DNA from: Rahnella sikkimica
Lineage (GTDB): Bacteria > Pseudomonadota > Gammaproteobacteria > Enterobacterales > Enterobacteriaceae
Direction: 5' to 3'
NCBI RefSeq assembly: GCF_002951615.1
Contig: NZ_CP019062.1
Coordinates: 3,844,001 to 3,908,000 of the forward strand
DNA: 64,000 nucleotides
Below are positions 49,295 to 58,649 of the stretch, piece after piece. Made by a program: the position numbers and the translations under genes. The notes under the pieces were generated by a model. That model ran no database searches and had not been told where the DNA came from. It saw only the letters and a program-made list of their open reading frames with translations. Within the stretch, counting starts at the first letter, position 1. Every line of letters starts with the position of its first letter.

Positions 49295-51664
49295 TCAGAG
49301 TGATTTCTTGCGCAACAGCCGCAGGGCATTGGCGGTGACTAACGCCGTTGCACCGGAATCGGCCAGCACCGCCAGCCACAAACCGGTCAGCCCCATAATC
49401 GTGGTCACCAGAAATATCGCCTTTAGCCCCAGCGCAATCGTAATGTTCTGACGAATATTCGCCCGCGTTGCGCGTGACAAACTGATCATCTGCGCCAGCC
49501 CGCTCAGGCGGTTGTGCGTCAGTGCGGCGTCGGCGGTTTCCAGCGCCACATCGGTGCCACTTCCCATCGCAATCCCGATCGTAGCGGCTTTCATAGCAGG
49601 CGCATCGTTAATGCCGTCGCCGACCATCGCGACCGGTTTAACCGCATTCAGCGCGGTGACCGCCGAGACTTTATCCGCAGGCAATAAGCCCGCACGGAAC
49701 TCAATCCCCAGGCGATCTGCGATGGTTTTCGCCGCACGCGGGTTGTCGCCGGTCAGCATCACCGCAGACACGCCCAGCGCTTTGAGTTTCTGCAACGCAT
49801 CTACCGCATCGTCGCGCAGACGATCCTGCATCGCGATGAGCCCGATCGCTGTTTGATCTTTTAAAACCACAACAACTGTTTTGCCGGTGGATTCCCAGTC
49901 CGTGATTTGCGCGCGAGTCTCTTGTGTCAGTACCGGTTCCGCCACACGCACCGGCGCGAGAACCTGAACCTTGCTGCCAGACACCACGCCTTCCACGCCG
50001 GAACCGGCCAGCGCGCAGCGGTTCTGCGCCGTCATCGGCAGCGGATTGCTTTCTTTTGCGCGGGTCAGAATCGCCTGCGCCAGCGGGTGATGCGACCCTT
50101 CTTCGACCGCGGCCGCAAGACTTAACAGCTCTTTTTCGCTGGTATCGTTCAAGACGAAAACGTCCGTGACTTCCGGTTTACCTTCGGTCAGCGTGCCGGT
50201 TTTATCCAGCGCAACGGTTTCGATCAGCGCTAACTGTTCCAGCGCTGCGCCGCCTTTGATTAATGCGCCCTGACGCGTTGCCGCTGCCAGACCGGAGGTA
50301 ATCGCCGCCGGCGTCGAAATCACCAGCGCGCACGGGCAACCAATCAGCAGCAGCGTCAGGCCACGGTAAATCCAGGTTTCCCACGATAAGCCCATCGCCA
50401 GCGGTGGAATAACAATGACCAGCAGCGACAGCAGCATGATCACCGGCGTGTAATAACGGCTGAAGGTATCAAGGAAACGCTCTATCGGCGCACGGCGCTC
50501 ATCGGCTTCTTCGATCAGTTGCAGGATGCGGTCAATCGCGCTGTTGCCGGGCGCAGAGGCCACTTCGAGACGCGCCAGACGGTCAACGCACAGGCTGCCC
50601 GCCGGGACTTTTTCGCCGGGCTGATGTTCAACGGGTACTGATTCGCCGGTTAATGCGCTTTCATCGAAACTGGCGTGGCCTTGTAGAATGGCGTCTGCGG
50701 GCAGGCGCGCGCCCGCCGCGATTTCAATAATATCGCCGTGGAGCAGGCTGCTGACCGGCACCGTTTCCGTTTTGTCATTCACCACGCGAACAGCGGTATC
50801 CGGGATCAGTGCCATCAGGGCTTTCACGCCACTGCGTGCGCGACTCGAGGCGAAGGATTCCAGACGCTCGCCCACCATAAACAGCAACAACACCATCGCG
50901 GCTTCGGCGGTCGCGCCAATGAACAGCGCACCGAGCGCCGCAATGCTCATCAGCGTTTCGATGGCAAAAGGCGAACCGGAACGCGTCTGGCGGATGGCCT
51001 GACGCAGCACTGGCCACAGGCCGACCAGCGTGGTGGCGATAAACGCTATTTCACCCGCCTGCGGACTGACGTGATCGAGCGCCCAGCTCAGCAGCATCAG
51101 CACCGAAAGCACGATCAGCGGCAGCATTTCTTTCAGGCGGGACGCTTCAGGTTCAGGAGTAGCGGTTTTTTTATCGAGAGATTGCAGGGTAAAACCGGCG
51201 GCGATGACAGCCTGCTGAACATTGTGCGAAATGTCATAACCCGCATCAATGACCAGTTTTTCTGTCGCAAATAAAACTCTGGCGCGGCTGACGCCCTCGA
51301 GGCCGGAGACGGCATTTTCAATTTTTCGGGCGCACGCGGGGCAATCCATTCCGGCGACTTTCCAGCTGTACTGCACGTCGCCGGAATGCGCGGCTTCGGG
51401 GGCATCTTCCCCCGGCGAGCCTTCTGCATTGCCGTCGCCGGAAGTGTGTGAGTGCTCACCTGATTTCGGCGCGCAGCAGGTATCGGTGGCGCAACTGTCC
51501 GTGGCCGCGCTGGCCGAAACCGCCAGTGTTGCACGCGAATCACAGCAGCCCGCGGGATGTGTGCCGGACTGAACCGGTGCGCTGATTTTATTGATATGCA
51601 GCCCGGGGCCGCGTTTGGCCTGACAGCCGCAGCTGCATCCGGTGTTTTTTTGAAGTGGGGTCAT
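49295..51664 (-). CDS. zntA: Zn2+/Cd2+/Pb2+-exporting P1B-type ATPase
   Basis: The 789-residue ATPase (732 in E. coli) has a long Cys/His-containing N-terminal tail with cysteines at 10, 12, 14, 40, 41, 58, 63 and 64. A heavy-metal-associated domain with GMDCPAC (C108, C111) follows. The membrane metal site CPC is in LLIGCPCALVIS, the phosphorylation site is DKTGTLT, and MVGDGINDAPA marks the hinge. It pumps divalent soft metals out of the cytoplasm. The tail is about 60 residues longer than in E. coli. A promoter with a 20-base spacer and a ZntR-like dyad lies upstream. Confidence 0.95.
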   Translation of the reverse strand: MTPLQKNTGCSCGCQAKRGPGLHINKISAPVQSGTHPAGCCDSRATLAVSASAATDSCATDTCCAPKSGEHSHTSGDGNAEGSPGEDAPEAAHSGDVQYSWKVAGMDCPACARKIENAVSGLEGVSRARVLFATEKLVIDAGYDISHNVQQAVIAAGFTLQSLDKKTATPEPEASRLKEMLPLIVLSVLMLLSWALDHVSPQAGEIAFIATTLVGLWPVLRQAIRQTRSGSPFAIETLMSIAALGALFIGATAEAAMVLLLFMVGERLESFASSRARSGVKALMALIPDTAVRVVNDKTETVPVSSLLHGDIIEIAAGARLPADAILQGHASFDESALTGESVPVEHQPGEKVPAGSLCVDRLARLEVASAPGNSAIDRILQLIEEADERRAPIERFLDTFSRYYTPVIMLLSLLVIVIPPLAMGLSWETWIYRGLTLLLIGCPCALVISTPAAITSGLAAATRQGALIKGGAALEQLALIETVALDKTGTLTEGKPEVTDVFVLNDTSEKELLSLAAAVEEGSHHPLAQAILTRAKESNPLPMTAQNRCALAGSGVEGVVSGSKVQVLAPVRVAEPVLTQETRAQITDWESTGKTVVVVLKDQTAIGLIAMQDRLRDDAVDALQKLKALGVSAVMLTGDNPRAAKTIADRLGIEFRAGLLPADKVSAVTALNAVKPVAMVGDGINDAPAMKAATIGIAMGSGTDVALETADAALTHNRLSGLAQMISLSRATRANIRQNITIALGLKAIFLVTTIMGLTGLWLAVLADSGATALVTANALRLLRKKSL

Positions 51665-51700
51665 AGTGCCTCCGGTTTAGAACCGAGTGAAATTGCACTC

Positions 51701-51732
51701 AGTGTAAACGTTGGAGTCAGCTCTAAGGTCAA
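51701..51732 (-). promoter_or_regulatory. ZntR-type promoter and operator of zntA
   Basis: On the minus strand -35 TTGACC (51732-51727) and -10 TACACT (51706-51701) are separated by 20 bases, the long spacer typical of MerR-family activated promoters. The spacer contains the dyad TTGGAG-N4-CTCTAA (one mismatch), where ZntR would bind. Confidence 0.82.
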
Positions 51733-51737
51733 GTGAA

Positions 51738-51771
51738 ATTTAAAACGGCAGATCCGGAACAGATCTGCCGT
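51738..51771 (-). terminator. Terminator of the rsmD-DUF1145-yhhN operon
   Basis: On the minus strand ACGGCAGATC pairs perfectly with GATCTGCCGT around a seven-base loop, followed by TTTAAATT. It lies between the yhhN stop and the zntA promoter and insulates that promoter. Confidence 0.82.
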
Positions 51772-51780
51772 AAGGAAGAA

Positions 51781-52407
51781 TTACAAATACAGCGAGCGGA
51801 CAATCAGGAAGTGCCCGCCGAAATAACACGCGGCAACCAGCGCGTCGGAGGCGCGGAAAGTGAAGCGATAGCGGCTGGTGAGCCAGAAAATATTTCCCAG
51901 CAACAGCAGCGCTGCGCCACAAAACAGGGAGAACGCCATATCCGTGCTGCGTGCGAAATACTGTTCACCCGCCAGCCAGACCATCAGCAGCGTCATCGCG
52001 ATGTAAGTGGTCACTGCCCAGCAAAGTTCCGCCAGCCGTGTCCAGATCACCGCCAGCAATATCGCGCCGATAATCAGTAACGCCAGCGGCAAAGGCCAGA
52101 AGAACGTAATCGTCATCTGGCTGGCAAAGCTGAGCGTATACAGCAGATGCGAAAGGAAAAACGCCCCGATGGCGTACATAAACCGCTCTTCCGGCAGCAA
52201 CAGCAGACCGTCGGCGACCAGCGTCGCGGCCAGACCGAGCAGGATCAGATAGCTGTAAACATTGAGCGTCGGTGCCTGCCAGGCGAGTAAAAGCAGCAGT
52301 AATAAGGTGACGGGTTTGAATACCCAGCGTTGCCAGCGCGGGCCGCGATAGCTGGCGTCAACGAACAACCAGCCTGAGAAAAATACTGCGAGGAATGGCC
52401 AACTCAT
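51781..52407 (-). CDS. yhhN: YhhN/lysoplasmalogenase-like membrane protein
   Basis: The 208-residue protein (208 in E. coli) has eight or more predicted helices. It carries family segments [28 protein letters not shown] (near the N terminus), [17 protein letters not shown] and the C-terminal [16 protein letters not shown]. The YhhN family includes TMEM86 lysoplasmalogenases, but activity in bacteria is not established. It is the last gene of an operon after rsmD and the DUF1145 gene. Confidence 0.9.
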   Translation of the reverse strand: MSWPFLAVFFSGWLFVDASYRGPRWQRWVFKPVTLLLLLLLAWQAPTLNVYSYLILLGLAATLVADGLLLLPEERFMYAIGAFFLSHLLYTLSFASQMTITFFWPLPLALLIIGAILLAVIWTRLAELCWAVTTYIAMTLLMVWLAGEQYFARSTDMAFSLFCGAALLLLGNIFWLTSRYRFTFRASDALVAACYFGGHFLIVRSLYL

Positions 52408-52442
52408 TGTTTATCCTTATCTGCGTTAAGAACATCAGGACT

Positions 52443-52721
52443 TTACTTTTTGGTCGGCAGCGGAGGCTGTTTTTTCTGCCAGGCCAGCAATTCAAACACG
52501 CCGAACAGGAAAATACGGGTTTGCAGCCAGACACCAATAGTGTCCTTTTCCTTGCCCTGCGTGGCTTTCAGCAACATCACCTGCAAGCCGTGCATGAAGA
52601 ACATGAACACAATCGCCACGTCTAAAAAGTATTTGATCGGTTTCGGGAAAGGGTGAATCAGGTTGAATGCCAGAAACGCCCAAATACACAACATCAACAA
52701 CCGACCAATATTGATCAACAT
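52443..52721 (-). CDS. yhhL: DUF1145 membrane protein (YhhL-like)
   Basis: The 92-residue protein has two predicted helices around residues 1-20 and 34-52. It contains the family segments LVHPFPKP-like NLIHPFPKPIKYF and IFLFGVFELLAWQKK, matching E. coli YhhL. Function is unknown. It begins one base after the rsmD stop codon. The yhhM gene found beside it in E. coli is absent here. Confidence 0.85.
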   Translation of the reverse strand: MLINIGRLLMLCIWAFLAFNLIHPFPKPIKYFLDVAIVFMFFMHGLQVMLLKATQGKEKDTIGVWLQTRIFLFGVFELLAWQKKQPPLPTKK

Positions 52722-52722
52722 C

Positions 52723-53334
52723 TTACATCTCCTGTTCAGGTGAGCCGGTTTCAGGCGTCACATCGCGATGGTAGAGGCGATAAGCAACTTGTCCGGCGAC
52801 TTTCTCACGGTGTAAACGCCAGCTGGCGGGGACATCCAGAGTGTCGTGTTCGGCTTCTGTTTCGACGTAAATCCAGGCTTCGTCTGCCAGCCAGTTATTT
52901 TGCTCCAGCAGATTTAGCGTGTCTTGCAGAATACCTTTACGGAAAGGGGGATCGAGGAAAACCACATCAAAGGCATTCCCGGCTTTTGCCAGCCAGTTCA
53001 ATGTATTGACGTTAAAGACTTGCGCATCTTTGGCGTTTAGCAGCGCCAGGTTTTTCTCTAACTGCTGCGCAACCGGGCGCTCAAACTCCAGCAAGGTGGC
53101 GCTGGCGGCGTAGCGTGATAACGCTTCCAGACCGAGAGCGCCGCTGCCTGCAAAACAGTCCAGACAATGTGCGCCCTGCAAAACCGGCGCGAGCCAGTTA
53201 AACAGCGTTTCGCGCACGCGATCGGTGGTCGGGCGCAGTCCCGGACTGTGTGGAACCGGAAGTTTGCGTCCGCGCCAGAGTCCGCCAATAATTCGGATCT
53301 GGCCTGCGGCTGGAGTGTTGGGTTTCTTTGCCAT
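52723..53334 (-). CDS. rsmD: 16S rRNA (guanine966-N2)-methyltransferase
   Basis: RsmD methylates G966 of 16S rRNA on the 30S subunit. The 203-residue protein has RIIGGLWRGRKLPVP near the N terminus, the SAM-binding motif CLDCFAGSGALGLEALSR, and the catalytic DPPF in VVFLDPPFRKG. It is divergent from ftsY with a shared 226-base region, the canonical enterobacterial arrangement. Confidence 0.95.
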   Translation of the reverse strand: MAKKPNTPAAGQIRIIGGLWRGRKLPVPHSPGLRPTTDRVRETLFNWLAPVLQGAHCLDCFAGSGALGLEALSRYAASATLLEFERPVAQQLEKNLALLNAKDAQVFNVNTLNWLAKAGNAFDVVFLDPPFRKGILQDTLNLLEQNNWLADEAWIYVETEAEHDTLDVPASWRLHREKVAGQVAYRLYHRDVTPETGSPEQEM

Positions 53335-53560
53335 AGTTCGCTTGTGTAATCCGAAGCCGTCGGGCTTCGTTGCCTATCGTTTGGAGGGCTATTCTACCGG
53401 TGTGCGGGCAATGGGCAAATGTTTAACATGGGCGATTGAAAAACCAGCGGAATTCAATACGCGGGCGTGTTGCCGGAAGGGGAAAGTGATAGACTGCCCG
53501 ACCAGAACCCTATTAATAATCCGTTCGCCAATCATTAGCGGCGAGGAGTGAAGTTGTAAA

Positions 53561-54970
53561 ATGGCAAAAGATAAAAAACGCGGTTTCTTCTCCTGGTTTG
53601 GCCGTGGCCGTCAGGAAGAAGAGCAGCAGAAAGAAGAAACGCGCGCAGAGCCGACGGTTGCTGAAGAACCTCGCGAACAGGCAGCGGCTGAACTGGCCGA
53701 AGAAATTGTTCACATCACCGAACAGGTGGCTGCACAGCCAGTGGCTGAAGAATCTGCCGTTGCAGAAGCCATAATCCAAAAACCGGCCATTGAAGAACCC
53801 GTTGCCGAAGTACCGGTGGTGGTTGAAGAACAGATTGTTGAAGATGAATTCGTTGAGTCCGCCGCTGAGATTGCAGAAGACGTCCGCGAAGATTCTCTCG
53901 ACACCATCGATGACAGCCTGGTTGCAGAAGATGACGTTGCTGAAGAAGAAACTGTCGAAGAAGAGCCTGTTGAAGACGCGCCGCTGCCCGTTGCGCTCGA
54001 TCCTATCGTTGTGCTGCCTGCCGGTGAAACTGAACAGGAACGCCCGACCAAAGAAGGTTTCTTTGCCCGCCTGAAACGCAGTCTGGTTAAAACCAAGCAG
54101 AATCTCGGCTCCGGTTTTGTCGGCCTGTTCCGTGGTAAAAAAATCGATGACGATCTGTTTGAAGAGCTGGAAGAACAGCTGCTGATCGCCGACGTTGGTG
54201 TTGAAACCACGCGTAAAATCATCACTTCGCTGACCGAGCACGCTTCCCGCAAGCAGCTGAAAGACGCCGATGCGCTCTACGGCAAGCTGAAGGAAGAAAT
54301 GTCCGAAATTCTGTCGAAAGTGGACGAGCCGCTGGATGTCAGCGGAAAAACCCCGTATGTCATTCTGATGGTTGGCGTGAACGGCGTCGGTAAAACGACC
54401 ACCATCGGCAAGATGGCGCGTCAGTTTGAAGCACAGGGCAAATCTGTAATGCTGGCGGCAGGAGATACTTTCCGTGCGGCAGCCGTTGAGCAGTTGCAGG
54501 TCTGGGGGCAGCGCAACAAGATCCCGGTCATCGCTCAGCATACCGGTGCCGATTCCGCTTCCGTGATTTTCGATGCGATTCAGGCGGCGAAGGCTCGTAA
54601 TATCGACGTGCTGATCGCCGATACCGCCGGGCGTTTGCAGAATAAAACGCACCTGATGGAAGAGCTGAAGAAAATCGTCCGCGTGATGAAGAAACTCGAC
54701 GAAGACGCACCGCATGAGGTTATGCTGACGCTCGACGCCAGTACCGGCCAGAATGCCGTCAGCCAGGCAAAATTGTTTAACGAAGCGGTCGGGCTAACCG
54801 GCATTACGTTGACTAAACTGGACGGCACCGCCAAAGGCGGCGTGATATTCGCCATCGCCGATCAGTTCAGTATCCCGATCCGTTATATCGGCGTCGGCGA
54901 AGGTATCGAAGATTTAAGGCCGTTTAAGGCAGACGATTTTATTGAGGCACTTTTTGCCCGAGAGGATTAA
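53561..54970 (+). CDS. ftsY: Signal recognition particle receptor FtsY
   Basis: FtsY docks the SRP-ribosome complex at the inner membrane. The 469-residue protein (about 497 in E. coli) begins MAKDKKRGFFSWFGRG, a membrane-binding amphipathic segment. A very acidic, Glu/Val-rich A domain follows (about 20-170), then the NG GTPase domain with GVNGVGKTTTIGKMA, DTFRAAAVEQL, DTAGRLQ and TKLDGTAKGG. The start and the order ftsY-ftsE-ftsX-rpoH are conserved. Confidence 0.96.
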   Translation: MAKDKKRGFFSWFGRGRQEEEQQKEETRAEPTVAEEPREQAAAELAEEIVHITEQVAAQPVAEESAVAEAIIQKPAIEEPVAEVPVVVEEQIVEDEFVESAAEIAEDVREDSLDTIDDSLVAEDDVAEEETVEEEPVEDAPLPVALDPIVVLPAGETEQERPTKEGFFARLKRSLVKTKQNLGSGFVGLFRGKKIDDDLFEELEEQLLIADVGVETTRKIITSLTEHASRKQLKDADALYGKLKEEMSEILSKVDEPLDVSGKTPYVILMVGVNGVGKTTTIGKMARQFEAQGKSVMLAAGDTFRAAAVEQLQVWGQRNKIPVIAQHTGADSASVIFDAIQAAKARNIDVLIADTAGRLQNKTHLMEELKKIVRVMKKLDEDAPHEVMLTLDASTGQNAVSQAKLFNEAVGLTGITLTKLDGTAKGGVIFAIADQFSIPIRYIGVGEGIEDLRPFKADDFIEALFARED

Positions 54971-54975
54971 TACGG

Positions 54976-55638
54976 ATGATTCGCTTTGAACAGGTCAGTA
55001 AAGCTTATCTGGGCGGACGACAGGCGCTCCAGGGCGTCAATTTTCACATCCAGCAAGCGGAAATGGCATTTCTGACCGGACACTCTGGCGCGGGTAAAAG
55101 TACCCTGCTGAAGTTGATTTGCGGCATTGAGCGTCCGAGCGCCGGGCAGATTTTGTTTGGCGGCCACGACATCAGCCGCCTGAAATCCAGCGAAGTGCCG
55201 TTTTTGCGCCGTCAGATTGGCATGATTTTTCAGGATCACCATCTGCTGATGGATCGCACAGTTTATGACAACGTGGCAATGCCGCTGATTATCTCCGGTG
55301 CCAGTACGGAAGATATTCGCCGCCGTGTTTCGGCGGCGCTGGATAAAGTCGGGTTGCTGGATAAAGCCAAAAACTTGCCGATCCAGTTGTCCGGTGGTGA
55401 ACAACAGCGCGTGGGCATTGCCCGCGCCGTCGTGAACAAGCCTGCGGTGCTGCTGGCGGATGAACCGACCGGTAACCTCGACGGCGAATTGTCGGAAGGC
55501 ATTTTGCGTTTATTCGAAGAATTTAACCGGGTTGGCGTCACCGTTCTGATGGCAACGCATGACGTGGGCCTGATTGCCCGCCGTAATTATCGCACGCTGA
55601 CGCTGAGTCAGGGACGCATGTCGGGAGGGGTTTACTGA
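54976..55638 (+). CDS. ftsE: Cell division ATP-binding protein FtsE
   Basis: FtsE is the ATPase of the FtsEX complex, which activates periplasmic amidases through EnvC and acts at the septal ring. The 220-residue protein has Walker [10 protein letters not shown], the signature [14 protein letters not shown] and Walker [13 protein letters not shown]. It begins five bases after ftsY and shares a base with the ftsX start (TGATG). Confidence 0.96.
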   Translation: MIRFEQVSKAYLGGRQALQGVNFHIQQAEMAFLTGHSGAGKSTLLKLICGIERPSAGQILFGGHDISRLKSSEVPFLRRQIGMIFQDHHLLMDRTVYDNVAMPLIISGASTEDIRRRVSAALDKVGLLDKAKNLPIQLSGGEQQRVGIARAVVNKPAVLLADEPTGNLDGELSEGILRLFEEFNRVGVTVLMATHDVGLIARRNYRTLTLSQGRMSGGVY

Positions 55639-56618
55639 TGGCAAACAGCCCAAACCCGACTAAAACCGCAAAAAGCGCCCGCGCTGCGAAAAGTAAAGCG
55701 TTGCAGGGTGGCTGGCGCGAACAGTGGCGTTACGCGTGGATGAACGCGCTGGCAGACATGCTCCGCCAGCCGCTGGCAACCTTGCTGACGGTCATGGTGA
55801 TCGCGATTTCCCTGACGCTGCCAAGCGTCTGTTATCTGGTGTGGAAAAACGTCAGTACGGCGGCCGAACAGTGGTATCCAACGCCGCAGCTGACGGTATA
55901 TCTCGACAAAGCACTCGATGACGACGCGGCTGAAAATGTGGTGAAAACCCTCAAGACCGAAGCGGGCGTGGATAAAGTAAATTATCTCTCGCGTCAGGAA
56001 GCGATGGGTGAATTCCGCAACTGGTCAGGCTTTGGTGGCGCAATGGATATGCTCGAACAGAATCCGCTACCTGCCGTGGCTATCATTACGCCGAAAATGA
56101 ATTTCCAGGACTCCGCCACGCTGAACACCCTGCGCGATCGCGTGGCGGCAGTTCACGGTGTGGATGAAGTGCGTATGGATGACAGCTGGTTTGCCCGTCT
56201 TGCGGCGCTGACCGGTCTGGTGGGGCAAATTGCCGCGATGATTGGCGTGCTGATGGTGATCGCCGTCTTCCTGGTGATTGGTAACAGTGTGCGACTGAGC
56301 ATCTTCAGTCGCCGCGATACTATTAACGTCATGAAGCTGATTGGCGCGACCGACGGCTTCATCTTGCGGCCATTCCTCAACGGCGGCGCGATGCTCGGTT
56401 TCGCCGGCGCACTGATGTCGCTGATCCTGTCGGAAGTGCTGGTGCTGCGCCTTGAGAGCGTAGTGACGCAAGTCGCGCAAGTCTTCGGCACCACGTTTGA
56501 CCTGCACGGTTTGGGCTGGGATGAAGCGCTGCTGCTGCTCATTGTTTCTGCGATGATTGGCTGGATCGCCGCGTGGCTGGCGACCGTTCAACATTTACGG
56601 CGATTTACACCACAGTAG
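55638..56618 (+). CDS. ftsX: Cell division protein FtsX
   Basis: FtsX is the membrane partner of FtsE. The 326-residue protein has an N-terminal basic cytoplasmic tail, a first helix (about 48-70), a periplasmic domain that binds EnvC, and three C-terminal helices with the FtsX-fold motif [21 protein letters not shown]. It ends about 320 bases before rpoH. Confidence 0.95.
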   Translation: MANSPNPTKTAKSARAAKSKALQGGWREQWRYAWMNALADMLRQPLATLLTVMVIAISLTLPSVCYLVWKNVSTAAEQWYPTPQLTVYLDKALDDDAAENVVKTLKTEAGVDKVNYLSRQEAMGEFRNWSGFGGAMDMLEQNPLPAVAIITPKMNFQDSATLNTLRDRVAAVHGVDEVRMDDSWFARLAALTGLVGQIAAMIGVLMVIAVFLVIGNSVRLSIFSRRDTINVMKLIGATDGFILRPFLNGGAMLGFAGALMSLILSEVLVLRLESVVTQVAQVFGTTFDLHGLGWDEALLLLIVSAMIGWIAAWLATVQHLRRFTPQ

Positions 56619-56635
56619 CGATAGTTTGCTATAAT
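56604..56635 (+). promoter_or_regulatory. Candidate rpoH promoter
   Basis: TG-C-TATAAT (56627-56635) is a perfect extended -10 element located just after the ftsX stop, with a weak upstream -35 (TTTACA at 56604, spacer 20 bases). Strong -10 elements of this kind do not need a good -35. E. coli rpoH has several promoters in the same gap. Confidence 0.55.
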
Positions 56636-56937
56636 GTCCCCCTGCTGCTCAGTGATTGTGTCTCAGGGGGAAGCTGTTTTCGGCCTTTCCGCCACATCAT
56701 TTCCCTGCTTTCTCCGCAATGGCACAAATTCACTATCCAATAGTCAGTCTGTCACATACAGTCTTCAGACTCTTGAATCCGGCCGCGAACTTTATGTAAA
56801 ATTCGGGGTCGAAGAGCAGCGGATATTAAGGGCTCGGCGTTGCTTCTGTGGTCGCCAGATGGCACACAGCGTAGCGGTATCATCCCGCAGCAACGTGGTA
56901 TAAAACCTGCACAACGTCATACATGAGAGGCTTTTGA
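56636..56937 (+). promoter_or_regulatory. rpoH upstream region
   Basis: About 300 bases separate ftsX from rpoH. In E. coli this region holds several promoters used by sigma-70, sigma-E and sigma-54 and DnaA and CRP sites. I see no confident operator here. The final 40 bases hold the ribosome-binding site (GAGAGG). The start of the coding region forms the RNA thermosensor in E. coli, but no fold was computed here. Confidence 0.5.
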
Positions 56938-57795
56938 ATGACTAACGAAATGCGCACTTTAGCATTAGTACCCCAAGGTAGCCTGGAAGCCTATGTTCGG
57001 GCAGCCAATACTTATCCTATGCTTACCGCAGAGGAAGAACGGGCACTGGCTGAGCGGCTGCATTACGACGGTGACCTGGACGCAGCGAAAGAGCTGATCC
57101 TGTCTCACCTGCGCTTTGTTGCTCATATTGCCCGTAACTATTCAGGCTACGGTTTGCCACAGGCAGACCTTATCCAGGAAGGTAACATCGGCCTGATGAA
57201 AGCGGTTCGCCGTTTTAATCCGGAAGTCGGTGTACGTCTGGTGTCCTTTGCGGTGCATTGGATCAAAGCAGAAATTCACGAATACGTGCTGCGTAACTGG
57301 CGCATCGTGAAAGTCGCGACGACGAAAGCACAGCGTAAGCTGTTCTTTAACCTGCGTAAAAACAAACAGCGTCTGGGCTGGTTCAGCCACGACGAAGTCG
57401 AGCACGTTGCCCGCGAACTGGGTGTGACCAGCAAAGATGTGCTGGAAATGGAATCACGCATGGCCGCACAGGACATGACGTTTGACCCGACACCGGACGA
57501 CGAACCACGCGACGGCGCGGCGATGGCACCGATGCTGTATCTGCAAGATAAAAGCTCTGACTTTGCAGAAACCATTGAAGAAGATAACTGGGATCAAGAT
57601 GCAACCGACAAGCTTTCCTATGCAATGGAAGGTCTGGACGAACGCAGCCAGGATATCATCCGTGCCCGCTGGTTAGATGACGACAACAAATCGACGCTGC
57701 AGGAACTGGCCGATAAATACGGTGTTTCAGCAGAACGTGTTCGTCAGCTTGAAAAGAACGCGATGAAGAAACTGCGTCTGGCGATTGAAGCCTGA
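56938..57795 (+). CDS. rpoH: RNA polymerase heat-shock sigma factor RpoH (sigma-32)
   Basis: RpoH directs transcription of chaperone and protease genes. The 285-residue protein starts [29 protein letters not shown], nearly the same as E. coli. It contains region 2 segments [38 protein letters not shown] and [13 protein letters not shown], the RpoH box [10 protein letters not shown], and a C-terminal region 4 helix-turn-helix ([27 protein letters not shown]). The gene ends in a strong terminator. Confidence 0.97.
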   Translation: MTNEMRTLALVPQGSLEAYVRAANTYPMLTAEEERALAERLHYDGDLDAAKELILSHLRFVAHIARNYSGYGLPQADLIQEGNIGLMKAVRRFNPEVGVRLVSFAVHWIKAEIHEYVLRNWRIVKVATTKAQRKLFFNLRKNKQRLGWFSHDEVEHVARELGVTSKDVLEMESRMAAQDMTFDPTPDDEPRDGAAMAPMLYLQDKSSDFAETIEEDNWDQDATDKLSYAMEGLDERSQDIIRARWLDDDNKSTLQELADKYGVSAERVRQLEKNAMKKLRLAIEA

Positions 57796-57815
57796 TACGA
57801 CAGCTTTCTGATACG

Positions 57816-57843
57816 AAAAAGCGACCTTCGGGTCGCTTTTTTT
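57816..57843. terminator. Bidirectional terminator between rpoH and panM
   Basis: AAAAAGCGACC pairs with GGTCGCTTTTT around a TTCG tetraloop, with A and T runs on the two sides. It can serve both convergent genes. Confidence 0.92.
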
Positions 57844-57864
57844 ATGCCTGAAATCCAGCGCGGA

Positions 57865-58245
57865 TTACGGCTTTTTCCAGATATTCCCTGTCAGGGAAAA
57901 ACCGCAGGCTTGCATAAAGGCGGCAGTTACAGCTTCGCCATCGGACAGCATTTCCCAGCTTCTGACCTGCGGCAGTTGCGCCTGCAAATCTTCCATCAGA
58001 TACAGCCCGACGCCGCGACGGCGCGTCACTTCCCGAACCCGCAAATCCCTAAGCTCGCCGTGGTCGCCGTTCAGCCGGACTTTTACCGCGCCAAGAATAC
58101 GCTCGTTGAACACGGCGGCGAACAGCGCCTGGTGTTCACTCAGGCTGCCTTGCCAGTCACTTTCCGTTTGCTCAGGCCAGACTTTTGCAAGATCGATGAG
58201 ATCCTGTGTGCTGAGCGAAGTGAGTTTTTGGATGGTTAATTTCAT
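57865..58245 (-). CDS. panM: Aspartate 1-decarboxylase maturation factor PanM (PanZ)
   Basis: PanM is a GNAT-like protein that triggers self-cleavage of PanD and mediates coenzyme A feedback. From ATG 58245 the protein has 126 residues, close to E. coli (127), and begins MKLTIQKLTS. It contains the acetyl-CoA-binding stretch LRVREVTRRRGVGLYLMEDL. Upstream in-frame ATG codons exist but add residues not found in the family. It converges on rpoH, as in E. coli. Confidence 0.92.
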   Translation of the reverse strand: MKLTIQKLTSLSTQDLIDLAKVWPEQTESDWQGSLSEHQALFAAVFNERILGAVKVRLNGDHGELRDLRVREVTRRRGVGLYLMEDLQAQLPQVRSWEMLSDGEAVTAAFMQACGFSLTGNIWKKP

Positions 58246-58649
58246 GATGTGGACGGTCAGAAAAAAGAGGCGTTTAGTGTAGCGGATCCCTCTGAAAATC
58301 GGGCGTAACTTTTTTTGTACAGTAACAGCGCGAAAACTTTTTTGGAGATCCCTGTATAAGCGATAAATGTTGGCTTTAATCAATAATGCCAGTGTGAATC
58401 ACTGATTGTTTGAAAATTATCCGACTTTATGCCCAGATAAAATTCTGTTTACACCTCATATTTCTGACTGTGCCATTTGATTTGCAGAAGAAAATTCCTG
58501 TTTAATGATATGAATTATAAAGTCTTATTCGAAAATAAGGCGAAATAAGCCGGTAACTCATTATTACTTATACTAAATTTCTTAAGTGATGATGTTTTGA
58601 ACAGGCAGGCAAAGAGCAAACCACAACACACATCAAACGGGGTAATCGG
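58246..58649. promoter_or_regulatory. panM-liv intergenic region
   Basis: About 400 bases between divergent panM and the liv binding-protein gene. The part 58380-58600 is very AT-rich, which suits a region controlled by Lrp, the known repressor of liv genes in E. coli. A small inverted repeat (CTTATT / AATAAG, 58524-58539) is present. No gene is visible. Confidence 0.5.

Noticed and set aside
53513..54715. A 400-codon minus-strand ORF opposite ftsY
   Set aside because: It is the antisense frame of the Glu/Val-rich ftsY, giving a Phe/Asn-rich product with no similarity to known domains. High GC and codon bias explain its length.
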